Below, in pieces: positions 7,484-12,808 of a DNA stretch of 12,808 nt (within the stretch, counting starts at the first letter, position 1; every line of letters begins with the position of its first letter). This DNA is from Candidatus Hydrogenedentota bacterium (GTDB lineage Bacteria > Hydrogenedentota > Hydrogenedentia > Hydrogenedentales > SLHB01), in contig JAFGTL010000251.1 of the NCBI GenBank assembly GCA_016934125.1, forward strand, positions 1 through 12,808, in the 5' to 3' direction. The notes beneath the pieces were generated by a model. The model did not search any database and was not told where the DNA came from. It saw only the letters and a list, made by a program, of their open reading frames with translations. The translations under genes were made by a program, and so were the position numbers.

Positions 7484-8017
7484 ATGGAACACTTTCACGG
7501 CACTACGGTGGTTAGCGTGCGCAGAGAGGGCAAGGTCGCCATGGGCAGCGACGGGCAAGTCACCGTCGGCGCCACGATCATGAAAGACAAGGCCGTCAAG
7601 GTGCGCCGGCTCGCCGACGGCCGCGTGCTGGCCGGATTCGCGGGCTCCGTGTCCGATGCCTTCACACTGTTCGAGCGGTTCGAAGGGAAACTGAAGGAGT
7701 TCAACAAGAGCCTCGCCCGCGCGGCCGTCGAACTGGGCAAGGAATGGCGCACCGACAAGTACCTCCGCAACCTCGACGCCCTCCTGGCCGTGTGCGACGC
7801 CGAGACCTCCCTCCTTGTCGCGGGCAGCGGCGAGGTGATCGAACCCGACGACGGCATCGTGGCCATCGGCTCCGGCGGGCCCTACGCACTCGCAGCGGCG
7901 CGGGCGCTCTGCGCCCATTCGTCCCTCGACGCGCAGAGCATCGTGCGCGAATCCCTCGGCATCGCCGCCGGCATCTGCATCTACACCAACGCCAACATCA
8001 CCATCGAGAACCTGTAG
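7484..8017 (+). CDS. hslV: HslV (ClpQ), peptidase subunit of the HslUV protease
   Basis: HslV is the threonine peptidase that forms a double hexameric ring and degrades proteins unfolded by the AAA+ ATPase HslU in the cytoplasm. The 177-residue product has the normal family length. It begins [14 protein letters not shown], so the catalytic Thr would be Thr7, exposed after removal of the short MEHFHG propeptide, as in HslV proteins of the FHGTT type. Conserved stretches follow: GSDGQVT (21-27), [15 protein letters not shown], and [14 protein letters not shown] near residue 129. ATG 7484 was chosen for AGGAGG at 7471-7476 (7-base spacing) and the family N-terminus; in-frame extensions upstream have no support. 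hslU, usually directly downstream, is absent: the next gene encodes a secreted hydrolase. HslV needs HslU for full activity, so hslU is expected elsewhere in the genome. Confidence 0.97.
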   Translation: MEHFHGTTVVSVRREGKVAMGSDGQVTVGATIMKDKAVKVRRLADGRVLAGFAGSVSDAFTLFERFEGKLKEFNKSLARAAVELGKEWRTDKYLRNLDALLAVCDAETSLLVAGSGEVIEPDDGIVAIGSGGPYALAAARALCAHSSLDAQSIVRESLGIAAGICIYTNANITIENL

Positions 8018-8049
8018 CGCGACATGTCCCGGCCGCCGGCGGTGCGGGG

Positions 8050-8090
8050 GGCGCCGTCCTCCGGACGCGCCGGCCCGGAACAGAGCCGGG
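8050..8090 (+). terminator. Tandem hairpins between hslV and the hydrolase gene
   Basis: A stem of about 9 bp with one bulged base (8050-8071, core CGTCC-TCC-GGACG flanked by GGCG/CGCC) is followed by CCCGG-N7-CCGGG (8074-8090). They fill most of the 87-base gap after the hslV stop. No T run follows, so a classical intrinsic terminator is not supported; they may stabilise the hslV mRNA end, or be a terminator without a U-tract. Confidence 0.3.
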
Positions 8091-8104
8091 TGAACGGAGG
8101 CACG

Positions 8105-11100
8105 ATGAATCGGGCGAAGTTGACTGTGACGATGGGCCTCATCGCATGGGCCGCAGCCGCCGGGGCCGACCTCCTGTTCGAATACGCCGGCGGCTCGCCG
8201 GCAAACTGGGATTTCCTCGATCTCCGCGGCGATGGCGCCATCCAGTCCGCCACCGACCCCGGCTGCCCGCCCGGCTACGGCCCCGGCGTGCTCCACCTGT
8301 CCGGCACGGCCTGTCTCGCCATGGCCCGCAATACGGACATCGGCGATGGCACGCTGGTTGCCCTCTACCGCGAGAACGACGTGCGCGATGCCGATGCCGA
8401 CGGCGTCATCCTGTTCTGGGCCGACTACCCCCAGGACATCTCGGCGGCCCACAACCTCAAAGAGATGCGGCCCCACGTCTGGCTCGAACAGGACAACGAT
8501 TCCGGATTCCAGTTCCGTTTCGCCAAGGCCAACGGCGACGAGAACACCCTCTTCGAGCGCCCCGGATACGGGCTTGTCACCGATCCCTGGAACAAGACGA
8601 ACTGGATCTGGCAGAAGGTGCGCATCCACGGCGATCGCGTCGCGGCCAAGTACTGGCCCGCCCATCTGCCCGAGCCCGGCGACTGGGCCATCGAGGCCGC
8701 CGCCCCGCCCCGTCGCGGCACGCGGTTCGGAGTCAAAGTCAACAGCGGCGACATCCATCTGGCCTATTTCGCGGCTTCCCCAGAGGATATCCCGACCACC
8801 CCTCCCATCGCTTTCCTCCACTTCCCCTTCCCTCGCGCCGCCCAAACCCGCGAGTTCCCGCTCACCCTCTTCACGAACCTGCCCCAGCCCGTGCCGGGGC
8901 CCATCGAGATCGCGGTGGACTGCGCCGGCGCCCCTCTGGCCCGCCAGCAGATCGCCCTTGCCATTCCGGCAGGGCCCGCCGAGACCCACCTGATCCTGAG
9001 CGCCACAGGCCGGGACGCACCCCCGCCCGCCATGGCCATCCCGCTCTCCCGCGAGCCCCAGGCCGGCACCTGTGCCGTCTCCGTGTCCGGCCCCGAGCAC
9101 GCATTCGCCGCGCAAACCCGCTTCGAGATCGCCCCCGCCACCGAACTGCAGTCCCGGATCGAGCAGGTGGCCGCTGCACTCCCCCGGCTACGCGAGGCCC
9201 TCGCCCTCGCCCCGGAAGACACCCCGAGAACCGCCGCCCTACGCGTCATCCGCGATGCGGCCCAGGCCCATCTCGATCAGGCCGCAGCCCGCTTGGCCGA
9301 GGCCCGCGTCGACGATGCGGATCTGTCGCTGCGGTTCGCCATCGAGGCCCTGAACGAACTGCACGGATTCAAAGGCCCCTGGCTCCACGAGATCGCGCCC
9401 GGCACCGAGATCCCCTCGTTCTCCGGCGCGCACGCCCACCCCCGCGGCATCGGTGAACCGGAGGACGGCGTGATTGCCCGATACTCCCCCGATTCCCTCA
9501 TGCGCTTCGGCACGGCCCGGCTCGAGGCCCAGTCCATGGTGATGGGACGCTCCTACGACGTGACCATCCCGTGGGCCGTCGAGGGTGCACCGCCCGATAT
9601 GGACTACACCTTCTGCGTGCGGCTTACGAGCCCGTTGGGCAACCGCACCGTCGCCCAGTCCGACGCCCCGCCCGATACCCCAACCAGCCAATGGGAGCCC
9701 GGCCGCGTCTACCACCAGCGCGTGCGGCTCGACATTCTGCCCGAGGACGCGGCCACCGGCGACGCCTACCAGTCGGTGCCCCCCGTGCTCGACGAGATGC
9801 ACCGGCTCCTCGTGTCGGTGATCGAACCCGATTCCGGCGCGAGCCTGCTGCTCGCCAACGCCCCCGGCCCCCAACCGGAGCGGCCCGGGGCCAGCTTCCT
9901 CGTATCCGACGTGTACATATCGAGTTCGCCTGTCGAGATCCGCCAATTCGAGCCCCCAGACACCCCCGCCATGGGCACCCGCACCGATCGGGCCGCCGTG
10001 CGCAACGTAGGCGACGTCCCGCTGCGGTTGACCGCCCTGCTGACGGCCCTCACCGAGACCGAACGCATCCTCTGGCAGGATGCCCGGACGGTATCGGCCG
10101 ACCCCGGCGCCGACACCCCCCTCGAGTTCGACTGGACGCCCCGCGCCGCCGGCGCCGTTACGCTGCAACTCCGCCTCCTCCACGACGGCCTCCTGCGCAC
10201 GCAGGCGCGCCGCACCGTCAATCTCCTCCCACCCGAAGGCTGCCGCGTGCGCATCGAGAAACAGAATCATACCGAGTCCCGGGACGGGCGGTTCTTCACG
10301 CCCGTCAACGTGCGCATCGACGGCCCCGTGCCCGGCCCATACCGTGTCGACATCTTCGCCGGCGGCGAACGGGCGGGCTCGGCCTCGTCGCCAACACAAG
10401 GCGACGCACCCCCACCGCAAAACGCCGTTACCGTCGACGCCCGGCCCTGGTTCGGTTACTACGATGTTACCGTCGCATTCGATACGTTCACCGTCGATCG
10501 GCGGCTCGTCGCCACCGTCGTCGAGACGCGCGGCACCGATTTGCTCGTCAACGGCGAGCCATTCCTCATCAAAGGCGTCAACGTTCATGGCATGGATGCC
10601 GGGAGTCCCGAGCGTACCGCCTTGATGATGCGCATCATGCGCGATCTCGGATTCAACACCTGGCGCGGCGACTATCCGCCCCGTTGGCAAGTCGATCTCG
10701 CCTATGAGCTCAACACGGTCTACACCGTGCTGGCCCCCTTCAGTTGCATCGGCACCGACGGGATCTTCGCCCGGCTGGACGGCCCCCCCATGACCACCAG
10801 CCGCGCCCTCACCCGCCTGTTCATCGAGCGCTACCGCGATTCGGCCGGCGTGCTGCTGTGGAATTCGTGCAACGAGATCGGCGGCGAAACCATCGACTTT
10901 CTCCTGTCCCAGTACCCCGTATACCGCGCCTTCGACCCCTGCCAGCGGCCCGTCCACTACGCCAACCTCTACGGACAGGATTTCTGGCAGGGCCAGGATC
11001 TTATGGGCGTGAACTACTACTTCGGCCGCGGACAGCGGGCCGCCGATCGCCAGCCCGTAGTCCTCCGCAGCCTCGACGTGGCCCGTCGCGCCCAGATGCC

Positions 11101-11599
11101 CCTTATCTACTGCGAGTTCAATTCCTGGCACGGCGCCGTCCATTCCTCCGGCGTCGAGTCCATGCGCGATCAGTTCGCCTGGGGCGTCGACCAAGGCATG
11201 GCCGGCGGCATCCAGTACATGAAGGGCAACTCCGACCGCCACCCCGGCATCTTCGATGACGGGCTCAACACCCACAAGATCTACGATGACGCCATTGTCG
11301 CCGCCTTCGCCGACGCCCGCGTCGAGATCGTCACACGCGCACCCGGCGCCATCCGGCTCCGCGTGGTCAACCGGCGCGCTTTCACGCTCCGGCAGCCGTC
11401 GCTTTCCGTCCTTGTGTCCAACGTCCCGGTTCCCCCCATCTCCCTGCCCGATATTCCCCCTCACGGCACGGCCGAACTGGATCTTCCAATCCAGCAACCT
11501 GCTGATTCTAAAGCGCTTAGCATAGACGGGGCCCTCGAATTCGTCACCCATTTCGGTTTCCGCTGCAAGGTGCCCGTCCGGCTTCTCGCAACGGACTGA
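8105..11599 (+). CDS. Secreted multidomain protein with GH2-like glycoside hydrolase domain
   Basis: The 1164-residue product starts with a signal peptide (MNRAKLTVTMGLIAWAAAAGA, likely cleaved after Ala21), so it is exported. Residues 22-228 form a beta-rich, LamG-like domain; 345-420 is a long Ala-rich helical stretch; 455-612 is another beta-rich part; 620-806 looks like Ig-like domains. The hydrolase barrel, about 808-1070, opens with LVNGEPFLIKGVNVHG. Its likely acid/base is Glu924 in LLWNSCNEIGG and its nucleophile Glu1004 in IYCEFNSW, matching WSLGNE and CEY of beta-galactosidases; the 80-residue separation fits clan GH-A enzymes (76 in LacZ). A beta domain ends the protein. It should cleave a glycoside outside the cytoplasm, with unknown substrate. 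ATG 8105 was preferred over an in-frame ATG at 8024 because GGAGG (8096-8100) precedes it and it places the signal peptide at the N-terminus. A GH2 catalytic domain is confident; exact activity is not. Confidence 0.88.
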   Translation: MNRAKLTVTMGLIAWAAAAGADLLFEYAGGSPANWDFLDLRGDGAIQSATDPGCPPGYGPGVLHLSGTACLAMARNTDIGDGTLVALYRENDVRDADADGVILFWADYPQDISAAHNLKEMRPHVWLEQDNDSGFQFRFAKANGDENTLFERPGYGLVTDPWNKTNWIWQKVRIHGDRVAAKYWPAHLPEPGDWAIEAAAPPRRGTRFGVKVNSGDIHLAYFAASPEDIPTTPPIAFLHFPFPRAAQTREFPLTLFTNLPQPVPGPIEIAVDCAGAPLARQQIALAIPAGPAETHLILSATGRDAPPPAMAIPLSREPQAGTCAVSVSGPEHAFAAQTRFEIAPATELQSRIEQVAAALPRLREALALAPEDTPRTAALRVIRDAAQAHLDQAAARLAEARVDDADLSLRFAIEALNELHGFKGPWLHEIAPGTEIPSFSGAHAHPRGIGEPEDGVIARYSPDSLMRFGTARLEAQSMVMGRSYDVTIPWAVEGAPPDMDYTFCVRLTSPLGNRTVAQSDAPPDTPTSQWEPGRVYHQRVRLDILPEDAATGDAYQSVPPVLDEMHRLLVSVIEPDSGASLLLANAPGPQPERPGASFLVSDVYISSSPVEIRQFEPPDTPAMGTRTDRAAVRNVGDVPLRLTALLTALTETERILWQDARTVSADPGADTPLEFDWTPRAAGAVTLQLRLLHDGLLRTQARRTVNLLPPEGCRVRIEKQNHTESRDGRFFTPVNVRIDGPVPGPYRVDIFAGGERAGSASSPTQGDAPPPQNAVTVDARPWFGYYDVTVAFDTFTVDRRLVATVVETRGTDLLVNGEPFLIKGVNVHGMDAGSPERTALMMRIMRDLGFNTWRGDYPPRWQVDLAYELNTVYTVLAPFSCIGTDGIFARLDGPPMTTSRALTRLFIERYRDSAGVLLWNSCNEIGGETIDFLLSQYPVYRAFDPCQRPVHYANLYGQDFWQGQDLMGVNYYFGRGQRAADRQPVVLRSLDVARRAQMPLIYCEFNSWHGAVHSSGVESMRDQFAWGVDQGMAGGIQYMKGNSDRHPGIFDDGLNTHKIYDDAIVAAFADARVEIVTRAPGAIRLRVVNRRAFTLRQPSLSVLVSNVPVPPISLPDIPPHGTAELDLPIQQPADSKALSIDGALEFVTHFGFRCKVPVRLLATD

Positions 11600-11710
11600 C
11601 ACCGCTTCTCCCCGGCTCGGGCGCAGGCCCGTACGCCCCGCGTGAGCGCGAACCTCTCCCCGACATCCCCAAACGGGGTGAGCACCCATACCAGACGCAG
11701 TAGATACCTC

Positions 11711-11739
11711 TTGACTTTTTTGACCTTTGGTCGTAAAAT
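11711..11739 (+). promoter_or_regulatory. Strong sigma70 promoter of the TetR gene
   Basis: TTGACT (11711-11716) and TAAAAT (11734-11739) are 17 bases apart and each matches the consensus at five of six positions; this is the best promoter in the window. Predicted transcription start is near 11746, three or four bases before the ATG at 11750, so the mRNA would be essentially leaderless. The local AT-rich stretch stands out in otherwise GC-rich DNA. Confidence 0.8.
11716..11738 (+). promoter_or_regulatory. Palindromic operator within the TetR promoter
   Basis: A 23-bp inverted repeat centred on 11727 reads TTTT-TT-GACC-TTT-GGTC-GT-AAAA, with 8 of 11 position pairs complementary. It fills the spacer between the -35 and -10 boxes and overlaps both. 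Position and size suit binding of a TetR-type dimer that excludes RNA polymerase, so negative autoregulation by the adjacent product is the natural reading. Not tested. Confidence 0.65.
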
Positions 11740-11749
11740 GCACCCCACT

Positions 11750-12502
11750 ATGGCGGTCTTGAGCAAAAAGCAGCGCGAGATTCAGGCACGCGAGGGCGTC
11801 ATCCTCGATGAAGCCCGCAAGCTCCTTCTCAAGGGCGGCTATCACGGCCTCACCATGGCCCGCGTCGCCGAGGCCACCTGCTGCTCCAAGGGCACCGTCT
11901 ACCAGCACTTCCCCAACAAAGAAGAGATCATCGTCGCTCTCGCCGTCCGGAGTGTCGACAAGCAGCGCGCCCTCGTCGAGCAGGCCGCCACCTTCCGCGG
12001 CCGTCCCCGCGAACGGATGATCGCCGTCGCCACTGCCACCGAGCTGTTCGCCCTGCTGCACCGCGACGATGCTCGGATCTTCCAGATCATGAATGGCGAG
12101 GCCATCCTTCAGAAGGCCTCTGAAGGCGCCATCTGGCGAATGAGGGCCTCGGCAAACCGAACCGTCAGCATCATGTTCGGCATCGTGCGCGACGCCGTCG
12201 CCCAAGGGGATCTCCCGTCGGCTTCCGAGGGGCAGGCTCGGGATGTGATCTTCCATTTCTGGCTCCTGGGCGAGGCCGGCAAGGCCTCCAGGACCAGTTG
12301 GTTGCCCCCTTCGGAGATGGGGATCGCGGATCCCTTCGCCTCGATCATTCGAAGTACGCAATACCTCGGCGATGGGTTCGGCTGGCGGCCCTTGTCTACC
12401 GAGTGGGACTACGAAGAGACCCGCCGGCGGGTGTGTCGCGAGGTGTTCCCGAACGAGGCCCGCCAGGTGTACGGTGGCAACGTGCAGGTGCGAGAGGCGT
12501 AG
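11750..12502 (+). CDS. TetR/AcrR-family transcriptional regulator
   Basis: The 250-residue product has the N-terminal TetR DNA-binding domain: helix ILDEARKLLLKGGYHGLTM (about 18-36), then the helix-turn-helix RVAEATCCSKGTVYQHFPNKEEII (38-61). Residues 65-250 form the helical ligand-binding and dimerisation domain, unlike any specific subfamily I can name; the family usually has about 200 residues, so this one is somewhat long at the C-terminus. The start is ATG 11750. An in-frame ATG at 11738 overlaps the -10 box and could not be on the transcript, and neither has a Shine-Dalgarno sequence, which fits leaderless initiation. Such repressors usually control themselves and a nearby operon, often efflux or lipid genes; here the next gene encodes a pseudopilin, so a target other than itself is not evident. 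Cys44-Cys45 in the helix-turn-helix is an uncommon detail. Confidence 0.92.
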   Translation: MAVLSKKQREIQAREGVILDEARKLLLKGGYHGLTMARVAEATCCSKGTVYQHFPNKEEIIVALAVRSVDKQRALVEQAATFRGRPRERMIAVATATELFALLHRDDARIFQIMNGEAILQKASEGAIWRMRASANRTVSIMFGIVRDAVAQGDLPSASEGQARDVIFHFWLLGEAGKASRTSWLPPSEMGIADPFASIIRSTQYLGDGFGWRPLSTEWDYEETRRRVCREVFPNEARQVYGGNVQVREA

Positions 12503-12512
12503 CGCCGTTTTT
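12496..12512 (+). terminator. Short terminator-like hairpin over the TetR stop codon
   Basis: GGCG (12496-12499) and CGCC (12503-12506) form a GC-only stem whose three-base loop is the TAG stop codon itself, followed by G and five T. An overlapping longer-range pairing is GAGGC (12494-12498) with GCCTC (12516-12520). The stem is only four base pairs, so it would be a weak terminator. Confidence 0.35.
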
Positions 12513-12557
12513 CGTGCCTCAATATTGACTAAGTGTCAGGTTCCGGTTGCGCGCAGG

Positions 12558-12572
12558 GGGCGGCACCCGCCC
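12558..12572 (+). repeat. Perfect GC hairpin in the leader region
   Basis: GGGCGG-CAC-CCGCCC forms a perfect 6-bp stem with a three-base loop, 20 bases before the strong Shine-Dalgarno-like element. No T run follows. Function unknown. Confidence 0.4.
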
Positions 12573-12591
12573 ACAACCCAGCCTGCTACGG

Positions 12592-12651
12592 AAAGGAGGT
12601 GGCGCTAGGCACTGATTTCTATTCCCTCAAGCCCTGAGTGACCCTTTTTTT
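12592..12651 (+). promoter_or_regulatory. Leader element: extreme SD match, 12-codon ORF, stem-loop with T run
   Basis: AAAGGAGGTG (12592-12601) is complementary over ten bases to the usual 3' end of 16S rRNA (CACCUCCUUU), far better than the ribosome sites of the real genes here. No canonical start codon sits 5-9 bases after it. The GTG inside the motif (12599) opens a 12-codon frame, VALGTDFYSLKP, ending with TGA at 12635-12637. Bases 12608-12613 (GGCACT) can pair with 12637-12643 (AGTG-A-CC), followed after one C by seven T (12645-12651), resembling a terminator or attenuator. The arrangement suggests a regulatory leader for the downstream pseudopilin gene. The function is inferred. Confidence 0.4.
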
Positions 12652-12706
12652 GTTCAGGACTTATAGTCAACCAATTGTGTAATGGCAAAAGAGGAGTGTT
12701 GTGACC

Positions 12707-12808
12707 ATGAAGAAGAGAGGATTTACGCTGATTGAGCTGCTCGTCGTCATCGCGATCATCGGCATCCTGGCGGCCATCCTGCTCCCGGCTCTGGCGCGTG
12801 CGCGCGAA
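12707..12808 (+). CDS. Pseudopilin-like protein with prepilin N-terminus (3' end outside window)
   Basis: Only 34 residues are visible. They are a textbook prepilin-type N-terminus: MKKRG, then [14 protein letters not shown], with predicted cleavage by prepilin peptidase between Gly5 and Phe6 and the conserved Glu at mature position 5. The hydrophobic helix ends in PALARARE, typical of the abundant secreted DUF1559/GspG-H-like proteins of Planctomycetota and related phyla; the family cannot be fixed without the rest. GAGGAG (12691-12696) lies 10 bases before ATG 12707; an in-frame GTG at 12701 would add two residues with a 4-base spacing. The 204-base upstream gap holds hairpins and a structured leader, so expression may be controlled at RNA level. 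The product would be processed at the inner membrane and assembled or exported. Confidence 0.85.
   Translation, partial: MKKRGFTLIELLVVIAIIGILAAILLPALARARE

Noticed and set aside
8024..8104. In-frame ATG at 8024 as start of the hydrolase gene
   Set aside because: It would put 27 polar residues before a clear signal peptide and overlap the intergenic hairpins; ATG 8105 has GGAGG directly upstream.
7358..9115. 585-codon minus-strand frame opposite hslV and the start of the hydrolase
   Set aside because: hslV on the + strand is unambiguous, and the antisense product is low-complexity Gly/Arg/Ala without motifs.
11618..11678. Hairpins after the hydrolase stop (CGGGC-GCAG-GCCCG at 11618-11631 and CCCC-AAAC-GGGG at 11667-11678)
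   Set aside because: Stems of 4-5 bp without a T run are common by chance at this GC content, so no terminator was called.
9239..12361. 1040-codon open frame on the minus strand across the hydrolase and TetR genes
   Set aside because: It spans two unrelated real genes and the promoter between them, and its Gly/Asp/Val/His-rich translation has no recognisable domain; a codon-bias shadow.
12655..12683. Promoter just upstream of the pseudopilin gene (TATAGT at 12662 or TGTAAT at 12678)
   Set aside because: The -10-like boxes have no matching -35 at 16-18 bases, so they were not called.

Overview
The window is about 12.8 kb of GC-rich bacterial chromosome. It carries five complete protein genes and two cut off by the window edges. 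The last gene opens with a type II secretion/type IV pilin-like N-terminus ([15 protein letters not shown], then PALARARE), a style typical of Planctomycetota, Lentisphaerota and especially Hydrogenedentota-like bacteria. Together with large secreted multidomain proteins, a kinase-like membrane receptor and a multi-PAS histidine kinase, this suggests an environmental bacterium of that group. The placement is inferred from protein style only; no rRNA or tRNA gene was seen.

Layout: (1) 1-2535 (+), the 3' part of a membrane protein with a Ser/Thr-kinase-like cytoplasmic domain whose catalytic HRD motif is replaced by HGA, one membrane segment, and an ectodomain made of two diverged tandem copies. 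(2) 2568-6170 (-), convergent with it, a 1200-residue soluble hybrid histidine kinase (PAS-GAF-PAS x4-HisKA-HATPase-REC) with a good promoter of its own. (3) 6283-6771 (-), upstream of the kinase gene, a small membrane-anchored TPR protein. (4) 6772-7483, an intergenic stretch of about 700 bp rich in hairpins, with a 30-bp palindromic direct repeat present twice and a head-to-head pair of REP-like palindromes. (5) 7484-8017 (+), hslV, the proteasome-like protease, with no hslU next to it. (6) 8105-11599 (+), a secreted 1164-residue protein with a GH2-like catalytic barrel at its C-terminal end. (7) 11750-12502 (+), a TetR-family regulator with a near-consensus promoter containing a palindrome, probably leaderless and self-repressed. 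(8) 12503-12706, a leader region with an extreme Shine-Dalgarno match, a 12-codon ORF and a stem-loop followed by seven T. (9) 12707-end (+), the start of a pseudopilin-like gene.

The genes do not form one obvious pathway. Two signalling proteins (pseudokinase receptor and hybrid histidine kinase) converge tail to tail, and the TPR protein precedes the histidine kinase on the same strand. hslV, the glycoside hydrolase, the TetR gene and the pseudopilin are co-oriented but separated by promoters or hairpins, so they are probably separate units. I see no CRISPR array, transposase gene, phage gene or defence cassette. The strongest unexplained signals are the pseudokinase with duplicated ectodomain, the palindromic repeat cluster upstream of hslV, the TetR operator/promoter, and the structured leader before the pseudopilin gene.
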